From the NCBI RefSeq assembly GCF_023149135.1, contig NZ_JAIWJX010000002.1, forward strand, positions 3,782,001-3,846,000: a DNA stretch of 64,000 nt, in the 5' to 3' direction. The position numbers and the translations under genes were made by a program. The notes under the pieces are model-generated. The model searched no databases. It was not told the DNA's origin and saw only the letters and a list, made by a program, of their open reading frames with translations. Source of the DNA: Fictibacillus marinisediminis. Lineage in GTDB: Bacteria; Bacillota; Bacilli; Bacillales; Fictibacillaceae. The number at the start of each line of letters is the position of its first letter. Position 1 is the first letter of the stretch. Below, piece by piece: positions 34,546-44,564 of the stretch.

Positions 34546-36735
34546 TTAACGTTTAGCCAGTTTCAGGGAGACTGCATCCTTGGTGTAATCAAGGTCAGCT
34601 TCTTCAAACACTTGCAGCGGGACAACTCCGTGCGCTGCATCCGTATGGCTAGTCAGGCGATTGCTTGCCGCAACCATCCGCTGGCGCTTGCGGATTGCTG
34701 CCATCCTGCTTTCAGCCAAGGCTTTCCGATGCTGCCGGATGTGATCAAACTCAAAGGCCAGCTCACCTTTTTGAAAAGAAGCTTCCTCCATGAACTGAAT
34801 GTTTCGTTCTCGAAAATCGAGGAACAGAACATCTCCTGTCTGGAGGTAAAGAATCCCGCCGTCTTCCTTCGCTTCAGGCGTCATGTGGCCGACAGCAGCT
34901 CCATATGTTACGCCTGAGTAGCGTCCATCACTGATGAGCGTCGCCAGCTTTTTCAGCTTCCTGCTGGCGTTAATATGCTGCATCGGAGTAAACATCTCCG
35001 GCATGCCGAAAGCCACAGGGCCTTGACCCGATACGACAACAGCGAGTTTTAAAATACTTTCTTCCACCAGGGCATCAAACAATGGGTCATAGGAAAGGTC
35101 TGCATAAGCTGAATAACGTTCTGGAGCGTTCTGCTTCAGAACCGCAATCAAGTTTTCATGGGAAAACAGCCGGTCCTTTCGAAGCTTTTCAATCAATTCA
35201 GCATCAAGCAGACCTTGATTCGCATCCTCTTCATTTTCATAATAAAGTACAAAAGCTGCCTTTTTATCAAACTCATCGAGCTGCCTGGTGGTCATCCCAC
35301 TGATTTTCACGACGGCACTTTCGAAAAAATTCCCGGTCAGTACATCCACTCCGCTGTATGGACGTCGCGGCTTCGAAAGGATGACAGGGTTCTGCGCAAT
35401 CCTTTCGATCGGGCTCTTCCCTTCCTTCTCCAGCCGGCCGCGCCAGCTTGTTCCCGTTACAGTCGGCGCATCCACATCCATCGGAACTCCGTTCTGGAGC
35501 AATTCATAAAACAGCGACTCCATGCCCCGGCTGTTGCCTGAGCAGCATTGCATCGCCAGGGCAAAAATATCCCTGCCCTGAGTAAGGCTGTAATCAAACA
35601 AATCGGGTACCGGCACTTCATGATGGATCCTGTCCAGTTCATGAAGACTGAACGTGTAGCCGCCATACAGCATGCCCGCTACAATATGCATCATCAGGTT
35701 GGTGGATCCTCCTGAAGCACTGTGAATACGAACCGCGTTTTTGATATTTGCCGCCAAGATATTTGAAACTCCAAAGGCCGGCTGATTGATCATGACAGAC
35801 AGTGCGTCCAATGCCGTATTAATCTGCTCCTGCGAAGGCGGATCGGTCAGAAGCTCCAGTTCTGGATGGACCAGACCCATCCCGGCTACTAAATGACGGG
35901 AGCTATTTCCTGTTCCATTAAAGGCGCATACGCCGCCGAGCCCGTCACACGTATTGACCGCAAGGCGCTTTTCGTAATCATCGTGGGCCGCCTGGGTTAT
36001 GAACCCTCTTTCTTTCGCCCGCTGAAGCACTCCTTGAAAGGCAGTGTTGGATGAGCATTGAAGGATGTAGGCCATGGCATCCCGAAGATCAAAGGCAATA
36101 TCCTCAGCTCCCCTTTCCTCTGCAGTTTTTGCCACTGATTCAAGCTCCTCAAATAAATCTGCAGGAATTGTTCCTCCCTGCAAGACATGAGCCGGTGCGA
36201 ATGTCGCAAAAAAAGGCGCCTCTCCCCTGTAATTACGGATGCGGTCCAGATGAGCCAGGGCGCTTACAACCCCAAGCGGCTGTTTATCACAGCCCTGAAT
36301 AACAAAGGCGCCATGATAGCTATGTGCCTCAATCTGATTCACTACCATTTCCGCCACCGCATTTCTGCTTTGAAGAGAATAGCTCATTCCCTGGTTGCTT
36401 TGAGCCGTTCCATCACACATGACAGGGGTTGAGAAATAGAAGGGAACACCGCCATTCTGCCATATCCGCAAAGCTGCTCTGGAAGACGTCTGAAAGTCCA
36501 TGATATGTGCCGGATGGTCTGAAGAACCTCCAATAATAGCGATCCTCGGCGCATTCTCATGAAGACGATTGTAGATCTCCTCCAGGGTCCAGTCCGGCGC
36601 TTCTCCTTCATAAGAGTGTCCGATGATCTGCTTTGACCGGTCCAGGAGGCCTGCAACACAGATCGGCTCATTGGCCTTTCCCTGAACATTGTCTCGATAA
36701 GGGTTATATGTATTGTGAATGTAAGGATATTTCAT
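34546..36735 (-). CDS. IlvD/Edd-family sugar-acid dehydratase, long form
   Basis: A 729-residue Fe-S dehydratase, longer than IlvD (about 560) or Edd (about 600) and than YjhG/YagF D-xylonate dehydratases (about 655). Cluster and active-site segments are VMCDGTAQSNQGM, QGCDKQPLG, NTCDGLGGVCAF and CCSGNSRGM; the C-terminal LISDGRYSGVTYGAAVGHM is the IlvD/Edd family signature. It gives a 2-keto-3-deoxy acid from an aldonate. The extra length lies mainly in the middle (about 380-560) and in a charged C-terminal tail. It follows dgoD by 26 bases. Confidence 0.82.
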   Translation of the reverse strand: MKYPYIHNTYNPYRDNVQGKANEPICVAGLLDRSKQIIGHSYEGEAPDWTLEEIYNRLHENAPRIAIIGGSSDHPAHIMDFQTSSRAALRIWQNGGVPFYFSTPVMCDGTAQSNQGMSYSLQSRNAVAEMVVNQIEAHSYHGAFVIQGCDKQPLGVVSALAHLDRIRNYRGEAPFFATFAPAHVLQGGTIPADLFEELESVAKTAEERGAEDIAFDLRDAMAYILQCSSNTAFQGVLQRAKERGFITQAAHDDYEKRLAVNTCDGLGGVCAFNGTGNSSRHLVAGMGLVHPELELLTDPPSQEQINTALDALSVMINQPAFGVSNILAANIKNAVRIHSASGGSTNLMMHIVAGMLYGGYTFSLHELDRIHHEVPVPDLFDYSLTQGRDIFALAMQCCSGNSRGMESLFYELLQNGVPMDVDAPTVTGTSWRGRLEKEGKSPIERIAQNPVILSKPRRPYSGVDVLTGNFFESAVVKISGMTTRQLDEFDKKAAFVLYYENEEDANQGLLDAELIEKLRKDRLFSHENLIAVLKQNAPERYSAYADLSYDPLFDALVEESILKLAVVVSGQGPVAFGMPEMFTPMQHINASRKLKKLATLISDGRYSGVTYGAAVGHMTPEAKEDGGILYLQTGDVLFLDFRERNIQFMEEASFQKGELAFEFDHIRQHRKALAESRMAAIRKRQRMVAASNRLTSHTDAAHGVVPLQVFEEADLDYTKDAVSLKLAKR

Positions 36736-36760
36736 TTTATTTCACCGCCTCTTTTTTCTT

Positions 36761-37912
36761 TTACCACTCAGCCACACTGCCGTCTGCATTTCTCCAAACC
36801 GGGTTTCTCCATTCATGTCCCCGTTCAGCAGCCTCTTTCACACTCTCCTCACATACTTCAATTCCAAGACCAGGACCCTCAGGGATCTCGACAAAGCCAT
36901 CGTCGTACTTAAATACAGAGGGATCAACAAGATAATCCAATAAATCACTGCCCGCGTTGTAATGAATGCCCAGGCTCTGTTCCTGAATGATCGCGTTAGG
37001 AGTACAGGCATCCAGCTGTAATGAAGAAGCCAATGCAATAGGCCCAAGCGGACAATGCGGGGCAACAGAAACGTCATAAGCTTCAGCCATGGCAGCTATT
37101 TTTTTACATTCCAATATACCGCCGGCATGTGAAAGGTCAGGCTGAATAATGTCGACATACCCGTCTGCCAGCAGCTGCTTGAACCCCCATCTTGTATACT
37201 GCCTCTCTCCTGTTGCGATAGGAACGGTGGTATATCTGGCAATTTCTCTTAACGCTTCATTGTTTTCAGGCAGCACAGGCTCTTCAATAAACATCGGGCG
37301 GTAGGGTTCCAGTTCTTTGGCAAGAATCTTAGCCATAGACTTGTGGACTCTTCCATGAAAATCGATTCCGATGCCAAAATCCTTTCCTACCGCATCACGA
37401 ACGGCCCCTATCCGGTTTATGGCTTCTTCAACCTTTGAAAAAGAATCAATATAATCCATTTCTTCTGTTGCATTCATTTTTACAGCGGTAAAGCCCTGCT
37501 CTGATTTTATTTTTGCTTCAGCCGCTACATCACTTGGCCTGTCTCCGCCGATCCATGAATACACTCTAATCTTTTCACGGGCTTTGCCGCCAAGCATTTC
37601 GTAAACAGGAAGGTTATATAATTTCCCCTTGATGTCCCATAAGGCCTGTTCAATCCCCGAGATCGCACTCATAAAGACCGGTCCGCCCCGGTAGAAGCCC
37701 CCACGGTACATGACCTGCCAATGATCCTCTATACGGCGAGGATCCTTACCCAAAAAATAAAACTTGAGTTCATTAACACATGCTTCCACTGTATTTGCTT
37801 TTCCCTCAACGATTGGTTCTCCCCAGCCCGAAATACCTTCGTCTGTTTCAATTTTTAAAAACAGCCAGCGGGGTGCAACTTTATACAGCTGAAATCCTGT
37901 AATCCTTGTCAT
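36761..37912 (-). CDS. dgoD: D-Galactonate dehydratase
   Basis: A 383-residue enolase-superfamily enzyme, the same length as DgoD. Metal and catalytic residues are seen in order: GIDFHGRV (Asp and His), MFIEEPV (Glu), ATGERQYTRW (Glu) and VAPHCPLGPIALA (catalytic His). It converts D-galactonate to 2-keto-3-deoxygalactonate, which KdgK and KdgA downstream can use. A related acid such as gluconate or a pentonate cannot be excluded, since the superfamily changes substrate easily. Confidence 0.87.
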   Translation of the reverse strand: MTRITGFQLYKVAPRWLFLKIETDEGISGWGEPIVEGKANTVEACVNELKFYFLGKDPRRIEDHWQVMYRGGFYRGGPVFMSAISGIEQALWDIKGKLYNLPVYEMLGGKAREKIRVYSWIGGDRPSDVAAEAKIKSEQGFTAVKMNATEEMDYIDSFSKVEEAINRIGAVRDAVGKDFGIGIDFHGRVHKSMAKILAKELEPYRPMFIEEPVLPENNEALREIARYTTVPIATGERQYTRWGFKQLLADGYVDIIQPDLSHAGGILECKKIAAMAEAYDVSVAPHCPLGPIALASSLQLDACTPNAIIQEQSLGIHYNAGSDLLDYLVDPSVFKYDDGFVEIPEGPGLGIEVCEESVKEAAERGHEWRNPVWRNADGSVAEW

Positions 37913-37942
37913 ATGACCTCCTTCTTTGGCACTGCTCTATTT

Positions 37943-39289
37943 TCACAGCAGCAGCAAGGCTATTATTGTGCCTACACTGCTGTATAGAAAGGCAAAGCCA
38001 ATGTTCCAGAATGTAATGCGATAGGGATTCTGATTTAACAAACTTCCGGTTAAGGAAACGGTAATGTTATATGGCCCCGCCATAACGGTAGACAGCCCCG
38101 ATGTAATAAGAACGATCGCAAAGCTCAAAGGGTTAACCTGTCCTAACAGAGGCTGAATGACTTCACCCAGAATACTGATGGTCACGAGCGGATGAAATCC
38201 AATCATGGCGAGTCCCAGAAAAATGATCTGAATCATAACGAACATATAAAAGGGCATATGCTGAACGGAAGCAAAAGGCTGCTGAAGATAGTCCAGAAAA
38301 GGTGTTTCTTTCAAGGTGCTGATTAAAAAACCTGCCGCCAAAAACAGAACGATGTAATTTTGCTGCGACCCGGCCCTGCGCCGCCATTCTCTCAAACTAT
38401 AAGATGTATATGATTTAGCCCTCTTAATCAGCAGCGCCCAGATGATGGAATAAGGAAGGATCACGAGAGCGACGGACATGAGAAAATTCACGCCCAGCCA
38501 TCTCTTGGCCAAAATGACTGCGGCAATAAATATGCTCAGATACAGAAGAAGGACAGCTACCTTTTTGACGGTCCTGGCATCCAGCGGCATATCCTCAGCC
38601 GCTGCAGACTGCTCCACCCGGAACTTCCGGTATCTCAAGCCGATCAGCCAGTCCACGAATAAGAGAATCGTAGAAAACAAGAAAAGCCACGGCAGCAAGT
38701 GAACATAGTCAGAGTGTGTGATATCCACACTGATCGCCACCAGGATTTCCATCGGGCTCCATGCCAGGCAAAGGGCATATCCCCTGAGCATCGCCCGGCT
38801 GATGAAAAGATCTCGTACACGGTCTTCTACCTTCTGAAGATTGCGCCGCAGCACCGATTCTACGAGCGGGATGGTCGCTATATTTAAAAAAGAGCCGAGC
38901 AGAAAACTGGCAAGAGAGCTTCTGTAATAGAGCTGCCCAAGATGGCCGACGCGCCGCTTGAGCAGTTTATTGACACTCTTATCGTACCGCCCGACGATGA
39001 TAATACTGTTGATAAAAGGAAGAACATAAAAGATAACGAGCAGGACAACCGTTGAATTCATGTAATGCGGAAGCTCAAGGAGCGGCCTCTGCAAATAGAG
39101 ATACAGAGAGAAGCCGATCACCATGAAAACCGTTCCAGTGGTTTTGTATAAGCCTGACGCCTTGGGAAAGGAAAGAATGAGAGAAAGCAGGGCAAGAATA
39201 CCCGTTACTTCATCAAGCATGACGCTGTCTAAAAACAGATTCACCGTATAGGAAAGAACCATCATGCTGTAAACAGCGAGTAATATCAC
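37943..39289 (-). CDS. Polytopic membrane protein, putative transporter
   Basis: A 448-residue protein with about 12 hydrophobic segments, including GFHPLVTISILGEV and LITSGLSTVMAGPYNITVSL, the kind of discontinuous helices found in the ion-transporter superfamily (DctM, CitM and others). I cannot place it in a named family. It starts by overlapping the end of the LarA-like gene (4 bases), so the two are co-translated and probably work on the same hydroxy acid. Confidence 0.65.
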   Translation of the reverse strand: MILLAVYSMMVLSYTVNLFLDSVMLDEVTGILALLSLILSFPKASGLYKTTGTVFMVIGFSLYLYLQRPLLELPHYMNSTVVLLVIFYVLPFINSIIIVGRYDKSVNKLLKRRVGHLGQLYYRSSLASFLLGSFLNIATIPLVESVLRRNLQKVEDRVRDLFISRAMLRGYALCLAWSPMEILVAISVDITHSDYVHLLPWLFLFSTILLFVDWLIGLRYRKFRVEQSAAAEDMPLDARTVKKVAVLLLYLSIFIAAVILAKRWLGVNFLMSVALVILPYSIIWALLIKRAKSYTSYSLREWRRRAGSQQNYIVLFLAAGFLISTLKETPFLDYLQQPFASVQHMPFYMFVMIQIIFLGLAMIGFHPLVTISILGEVIQPLLGQVNPLSFAIVLITSGLSTVMAGPYNITVSLTGSLLNQNPYRITFWNIGFAFLYSSVGTIIALLLL

Positions 39290-40548
39290 CCTTTTTCGCC
39301 AGCTATATTCATTGCCGCCGGTTCAGTCAGCACTTCTATTTCCTTTTGTCCCGCCGCTTCCTCCATCAGGCTTTCCGAGATCCAGATATGCTCTAATTCA
39401 AGCGTATTTTTAATGCGGACGACCCTGGCTTTTGTAAGATCATACGCATTGCAGGTTTTAATGGCCGCTTGGATCGCCATTTCCTCACTTTCGAGAACCA
39501 TCGGCACTTTGATGACGTTGATTACCGTACTCGTTAAGGCATTGGCATACCCTTTTTCCCAATGGATACTGTCAACCAATGCTCTTGTCGTCATGTCCGC
39601 CATGCCTATTCCGTTTGCGTTTCCATGCGTCTTCTCTGTCAGGCCGAGTACGGCAATCCTGGACACTTTAGGTCCGCCAAAAGCATACGGGGTAGCATAT
39701 CTTCCTGTAATGTTTGGATCCATTCCGTCACCCGAAATGTCTTTTCCGATCTCGTCGACGATCAGCACATCGATCGGATCAAACATGATCTTTGGCATAA
39801 GCTGCTTGGCTTCGAGCAAGAGGCCGGGCTCCGTCTGTTCGAGTTCTTCGGCTGGAACCGCCACGATTTTGGCGGGACGGTCATAGGCATTTTCAATCGT
39901 TCCAAGCCCAAAAATGACAGGAACCTTGGAGAGGACGATCTTGGCCATCTCAGGAACATGCTCGGCCATGTGCTTAAAACTGTAGGCATGGGCGGCTTCT
40001 GCTCCTTTTTGCTTTCCAAGGCCGATCGTGATCATCTTCATCAGTCCGCTCTCGACAGGACCGCGAAACGCAGTATGAGGCTTGATCCGGTTAATGACGA
40101 TAACCTTATCTGCTTCATAGGCATGTTTATCGGTATACACCGGAAGTCCGTTTGGCAGAGTGCCGGTCTGCACGACTTCCATGCTCGACAGGATCGGTGC
40201 ACCTGTTGACGCTTCCGTTACACCAAGCTGTTCGAGAACCTCCTGCTGCCCTTCAGCGGTCGCTCCGCCATGGCTTCCCATGGCAGGAACAATGAATGGA
40301 GAGCCTCCAACGGATTCAACCGCTGCTGCTGTCTCCCTGACAAGGATGGGAAGGTCGGCAACTCCCCGGCTTCCTACCGCAATGGCTACCCGGTCTCCCG
40401 GAGATATTCTCGATAAAAGGCCTGTATCCTTAAGGGTTTTCCGAACCTCCTCCGCTGTGTCTTCCAGCACAGGGGCATGGAAGACCTGCTTTACTCTCAT
40501 CATCTTTGGCAAGGGTATTTCATGAAGAAGCTGTGATATGATTTCCAT
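39286..40548 (-). CDS. LarA-superfamily nickel-pincer isomerase homologue
   Basis: A 420-residue protein with the DUF2088/LarA N-terminal layout: PGDRVAIAVGSRGVADLP, VPAMGSHGGATAEGQ and VINRIKPHTAFRGPVESGLMKM. His in GSHGG and KPHT and Lys in LMKM occupy places comparable to His108, His174 and Lys184 of lactate racemase, which hold the Ni-pincer cofactor. LarA homologues include racemases and epimerases of malate, phenyllactate and gluconate. In this operon it could epimerise an aldonic acid at C2 before dehydration. Cofactor dependence is inferred. Confidence 0.75.
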   Translation of the reverse strand: MEIISQLLHEIPLPKMMRVKQVFHAPVLEDTAEEVRKTLKDTGLLSRISPGDRVAIAVGSRGVADLPILVRETAAAVESVGGSPFIVPAMGSHGGATAEGQQEVLEQLGVTEASTGAPILSSMEVVQTGTLPNGLPVYTDKHAYEADKVIVINRIKPHTAFRGPVESGLMKMITIGLGKQKGAEAAHAYSFKHMAEHVPEMAKIVLSKVPVIFGLGTIENAYDRPAKIVAVPAEELEQTEPGLLLEAKQLMPKIMFDPIDVLIVDEIGKDISGDGMDPNITGRYATPYAFGGPKVSRIAVLGLTEKTHGNANGIGMADMTTRALVDSIHWEKGYANALTSTVINVIKVPMVLESEEMAIQAAIKTCNAYDLTKARVVRIKNTLELEHIWISESLMEEAAGQKEIEVLTEPAAMNIAGEKG

Positions 40549-40577
40549 CCATCTTCCTCCTCAAATGGTGCTTCTCT

Positions 40578-41630
40578 TTATTGGTTTCTTACTTTGTCTA
40601 CTTCGCCCATCATTTGTTTGACCAGGTCTTCTCCAAACTTCTTGGCGTATTTATCGGTCACCGGCTTGATGATTTCTTTCATCTTTTCTTTTTCAGCATC
40701 AGATACTTCATTGACCTTCATGCCTGCTTTTTCAAGATCTTTCAGCGCTTTTTCATTTTCTTTACGGTTTAAGTCGCGCTGGTATTTACCGGCTTCCACC
40801 GCAGAATCCTTCATGATCTTCTGTTCTTCTTTAGACAGCCCGTCCCAGAATTTTTTGCTGACGAGAAAAACAAACGGTGTGTAGACGTGCTTTGTCATGC
40901 TTAAGTAAGACTGAACTTCATCGTATTTGCTTGATTTAATGGTTGCGAGAGGGTTTTCCTGGCCATCTACCGTTTTACCTTCCAAGGCGGTAAACACTTC
41001 TGAAAAAGCCATTGGTGAAGGATTGGCACCCAGCTGTTTAAAGGCATCCAGGTGAACCTCGTTTTGCATCGTTCTGATTTTCAGCCCTTTAAAGTCTGCC
41101 GCGGTTTTCACCGGATGTTTACTGTTCGTCAGGTTACGGAAGCCGTTCTCCCAGTATCCGAGTCCAACCAGACCGTGCTCAGGCAGTTTTTTCAAAAGCT
41201 CCTGTCCCACTTTTCCATCAAGGACAGCATAAGCCTCTTCCTCTGTATTAAATACGAAAGGGAAATCAAAAATGCCGTATTCCTTGATCATTCCAACAAG
41301 CGGAGACGTAGAAGGAACCGTAACCTCCTGAAGACCGCCCTGCAAGGCTTCTGTCATCTTCTGATCATCGCCAAGCGTGGCACTGAAGAAGTTTTGGACT
41401 TTCATTTTCCCGCCGCTCTTCTTCTCCACAAGCTCTTTGAACTTAATCATTCCTTGTCCTTCAGGATGATCTTCATTCAAACCGATTCCTGCTTTGATCG
41501 TCCGCTGATGAATCCCGCTCTTCCCCGAACCCGAAGCTGTTCCCCCCGATTTGGAAGCACCGCAGCCCCCTAGAACCAATATCCCCGGAATGACAATCCC
41601 TATCGCCAGCTTTTTCACCCATTTTTTCAT
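40578..41630 (-). CDS. dctP: TRAP transporter substrate-binding protein 1
   Basis: A 350-residue lipoprotein: signal IVIPGILVLGGCG with lipobox Cys at about 23, then a DctP-family binding domain (SATLGDDQKMTEALQGG, LGYWENGFRNLTNSKHPV, GLKIRTMQNEVHLDAF, DGQENPLATI). The conserved Arg of KIRTM normally binds the ligand carboxylate. It is one of two DctP proteins in the operon, separated from the DctQM permease by the hydroxyacid dehydrogenase gene. Confidence 0.9.
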   Translation of the reverse strand: MKKWVKKLAIGIVIPGILVLGGCGASKSGGTASGSGKSGIHQRTIKAGIGLNEDHPEGQGMIKFKELVEKKSGGKMKVQNFFSATLGDDQKMTEALQGGLQEVTVPSTSPLVGMIKEYGIFDFPFVFNTEEEAYAVLDGKVGQELLKKLPEHGLVGLGYWENGFRNLTNSKHPVKTAADFKGLKIRTMQNEVHLDAFKQLGANPSPMAFSEVFTALEGKTVDGQENPLATIKSSKYDEVQSYLSMTKHVYTPFVFLVSKKFWDGLSKEEQKIMKDSAVEAGKYQRDLNRKENEKALKDLEKAGMKVNEVSDAEKEKMKEIIKPVTDKYAKKFGEDLVKQMMGEVDKVRNQ

Positions 41631-41655
41631 TTTCTTTCCCCTTGAATTAATTTGC

Positions 41656-42681
41656 CTAACTCATCACATAACGGTTTTCAGGCTGACTGGACTTAAGCTG
41701 CGATTGCTCTTTGACTTGAACATTGACGAGATACTTCGGAAATTCCTTGCAGATCAGCACATCCACTGCTCCGAGCGCAGCTTTCGTTCTCATCTCCTTC
41801 GCCGCTTCCTCGGAATACCAGGCGACATGCGGTGTAATAATCACATTCTCCATGGAGAGGAACGGGTGGCTGACGGAAATCGGTTCATCCTCAATCACGT
41901 CCAGAGCCGCCCCGCCGATTTCCCCTGATTCCAATGCATCAATTAAGTCTTGTTCATCCACAACCGGGCCCCTTGAAGTGTTGATCAGAAGAGCGGTGCT
42001 TTTCATCACAGAGAACAGTGAGTCATTGATCATTCCTCTTGTTCCCTCGGTCAATGGAGCGTGCACAGAGATGACGTCTGATATCCGGCATAGTTCCTCA
42101 AGGCTTGCGAGCTGGACACCTTTTTTCTCAGCTTCTCCCACAGGATAATACGGATCATAAGCCACCACCTTAAACCCTAGAGGCTTGACCTTTTCCGCGA
42201 GGCTTTGTGGGATTTTTCCGAAGCCCACAAGTCCGAGCACCTGTCCGCGCAGCCGGTGGATCGGCTGGGTGACTTTAAAATCCCACAGCCCCTTCTTCAC
42301 GTTTTGGTTGGCGGCCACGACTTTACGTTTCGCAGAAAGCAGAAGGGCAAGCGCGTGGTCAGCCACTTCATCCATGCAATAATCCGGCACATTGGCGACA
42401 CAGATTCCCTTCGCTGTTGCCGCTTCCAGGTCAATCGTGTTGACACCCACTCCATAACGGGTGATGACTTTGCATTTTCCGAGCTTCTCAATAACGGATT
42501 TGCTGAGAGGCGCGTACTGATTAATTAATGCGTCCGCATCCCAACAGGCCTCAATGACCTCTTCCTCTGTACGGCACTGAGCCGCAATCAGTTCTATTTC
42601 GGGATATTGATGAAAAACGGCTTCTTCAAACCGCAGATCATCATATTCCCAGTCTGTTACCACAACTTTAAACTTGCTCAT
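41656..42681 (-). CDS. D-2-hydroxyacid dehydrogenase (CtBP-like)
   Basis: A 341-residue NAD-dependent D-isomer 2-hydroxyacid dehydrogenase. NAD loop GLVGFGKIPQ is near residue 150; the catalytic triad is Arg in NTSRGPVVD, Glu in DVIEDEP and His in ITPHVAWYS. The ATG at 42681 has AAGGAGTG upstream. It is inserted between the TRAP genes and probably oxidises a 2-hydroxy acid imported by them or reduces the matching keto acid. The substrate is unknown. Confidence 0.85.
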   Translation of the reverse strand: MSKFKVVVTDWEYDDLRFEEAVFHQYPEIELIAAQCRTEEEVIEACWDADALINQYAPLSKSVIEKLGKCKVITRYGVGVNTIDLEAATAKGICVANVPDYCMDEVADHALALLLSAKRKVVAANQNVKKGLWDFKVTQPIHRLRGQVLGLVGFGKIPQSLAEKVKPLGFKVVAYDPYYPVGEAEKKGVQLASLEELCRISDVISVHAPLTEGTRGMINDSLFSVMKSTALLINTSRGPVVDEQDLIDALESGEIGGAALDVIEDEPISVSHPFLSMENVIITPHVAWYSEEAAKEMRTKAALGAVDVLICKEFPKYLVNVQVKEQSQLKSSQPENRYVMS

Positions 42682-42700
42682 CTCTTTCACTCCTTATTTA

Positions 42701-43975
42701 TCAGGTAAACCATCCAAGCGGAACCATGACAAGGGACGGGAATAATATCAGCAGGATCAGCACGACCACTTCCACCAGGAGAAACGGCCATATTCCTTTC
42801 ATAATGTCTTCCATACTGATCTTGCTGATTCCGCATACTACGTTCAATACTGTACCTACCGGAGGAGTCAGGAGACCGATGGCATTATTGATAATAAACA
42901 GAACTCCGAAATAAACCGGGTCAATTCCCGCTTGCTGAATAACAGGCATTAAAACAGGGGTAAGGATAAGAATCGTTGGTGTCATATCCATAGCCGTTCC
43001 GATCAGAATGACTAACAGGTTGATCATGAGCAGTATGAGCAGGGGATGACCCATAAGCGGCTCGAGCAGTCCAATGACTTGAGCAGGCAGATTGGCTACC
43101 GTAATCAGCCATGAGGATACAAGTGCTGCCGCCACAAGAAACATGACAACACTCGTCATCTTGGCCGCCCTTACCAAGATGGTAAAGAGCTCAGACACCT
43201 TCAGTTCGCGGTAGATCACCAATCCGACGAACAGCGCATAAACTGCCGCAACTACCGCCGCTTCAGTCGGTGTGAAGATTCCTCCGCGCAGGCCGCCGAT
43301 AATAATGACCGGCAATAAAAGAGCCCAGAACCCTTTTCTGACAGAAATCAAAATCTCTTTCATGGAATTACGAGGCTGAACCTGCACCTTATCCTTGTGG
43401 GCAACAATGGCCCATGACACACAAAGCCCCACTGCCAGCATCACGCCAGGTACAATCCCAGCCATGAAAAGTTTAGTGATGGAGACACCGCTCGTGACCC
43501 CGAATATGATAAAGCCAATACTCGGCGGGATAATCGGAGCAATGATCCCCCCAGAAGCAATAAGACCGCTCGAACGGTTAATATCGTAGCCGCTCTTCAC
43601 CATCATCGGGATCAAGATGGCTCCCAGTGCAGCTGTATCTGCTACAGCGGAGCCAGAAAGACTTGCAAACAAGACACTAGCAATGATGGCTACATAACCA
43701 AGGCCGCCTCTGATATGTCCGACCATGGACATGGCCATCTGGACGATACGCTGAGAGAGACCGCCGGCATTCATGGCTTCACCAGCCAGCATAAAAAATG
43801 GGATGGCCATCAATGGAAAATTGTCTGCTCCGTTGATTAAATTTTGCGCGATGATCTGACTGTCGAAGATACCGAGAAAGAACATAAGAGCAACCCCGCT
43901 TAACAGCAGAGCAAACGCTATAGGCATACCAAGTGCCATCGTTCCAAGGAGAGACCCTATAAACACTCCAATCAT
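42701..43975 (-). CDS. dctM: TRAP transporter large permease
   Basis: A 424-residue integral membrane protein with about 12 segments and DctM signatures (MAIPFFMLAGEAMNAGGLSQ, LFASLSGSAVADTAALGAIL, GIIAPIIPPSIGFIIFG, LTPPVGTVLNVVCG). It forms the ion-coupled translocation subunit with DctQ, whose stop overlaps its start by 4 bases. Confidence 0.93.
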   Translation of the reverse strand: MIGVFIGSLLGTMALGMPIAFALLLSGVALMFFLGIFDSQIIAQNLINGADNFPLMAIPFFMLAGEAMNAGGLSQRIVQMAMSMVGHIRGGLGYVAIIASVLFASLSGSAVADTAALGAILIPMMVKSGYDINRSSGLIASGGIIAPIIPPSIGFIIFGVTSGVSITKLFMAGIVPGVMLAVGLCVSWAIVAHKDKVQVQPRNSMKEILISVRKGFWALLLPVIIIGGLRGGIFTPTEAAVVAAVYALFVGLVIYRELKVSELFTILVRAAKMTSVVMFLVAAALVSSWLITVANLPAQVIGLLEPLMGHPLLILLMINLLVILIGTAMDMTPTILILTPVLMPVIQQAGIDPVYFGVLFIINNAIGLLTPPVGTVLNVVCGISKISMEDIMKGIWPFLLVEVVVLILLILFPSLVMVPLGWFT

Positions 43976-44526
43976 GCTTGTTTTTCCTCCTTTCCTAAAT
44001 TGCCTTCCTGATAATCTACCAATTCTTCTGAATCACTGATTAAGATCAGATCTTCATCCTTTAGCTTGTTGAACAGAACTTTATACAGATTGTTGATAAG
44101 TATTAACCCCATGGCTAAACTGACTAAAATCCCCGTTCCATAAACGAACGAAAGCGGCAGGCCTGTAGCAGGTGCTTTACTGTCCATATTGATAACGGTC
44201 ATCTTCCAGCTTCCTTCCATCACCAGAAAGAGAACAAACAGCATAAGCAGATCACTGACCACAAGGACAGCTTTCTTTGCTCCCCTGGGCAGCCGCCTGA
44301 CCAGCATGTCCACTCCAAGGTGTTCCTTGCTTTTAAAAGCACCAATGGCTCCAAGAAATGTCAGCCAGACAAATAAGTAACGCGACATCTCCTCTGACCA
44401 TGTAATTCCTGAGTTGAAAAGGTAGCGCAATATCACGTTTCCAAATACAAGAATGACCATTAACCCCAGTGCTGCGGCCATAAAAATATTCAGCATTTTT
44501 TCCAAGAACCTTGAGACCTTCTCCAT
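43972..44526 (-). CDS. dctQ: TRAP transporter small permease
   Basis: A 184-residue protein with four membrane segments and the DctQ motif WSEEMSRYLFVWLTFLGA. It has a long charged C-terminal tail (KDEDLILISDSEELVDYQEG). It pairs with DctM (4-base overlap). It lies 39 bases after the second DctP gene. Confidence 0.92.
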   Translation of the reverse strand: MEKVSRFLEKMLNIFMAAALGLMVILVFGNVILRYLFNSGITWSEEMSRYLFVWLTFLGAIGAFKSKEHLGVDMLVRRLPRGAKKAVLVVSDLLMLFVLFLVMEGSWKMTVINMDSKAPATGLPLSFVYGTGILVSLAMGLILINNLYKVLFNKLKDEDLILISDSEELVDYQEGNLGKEEKQA

Positions 44527-44564
44527 CTTCTTCTCCCACCTTTCATCCCGATTTACCGCCTGTA

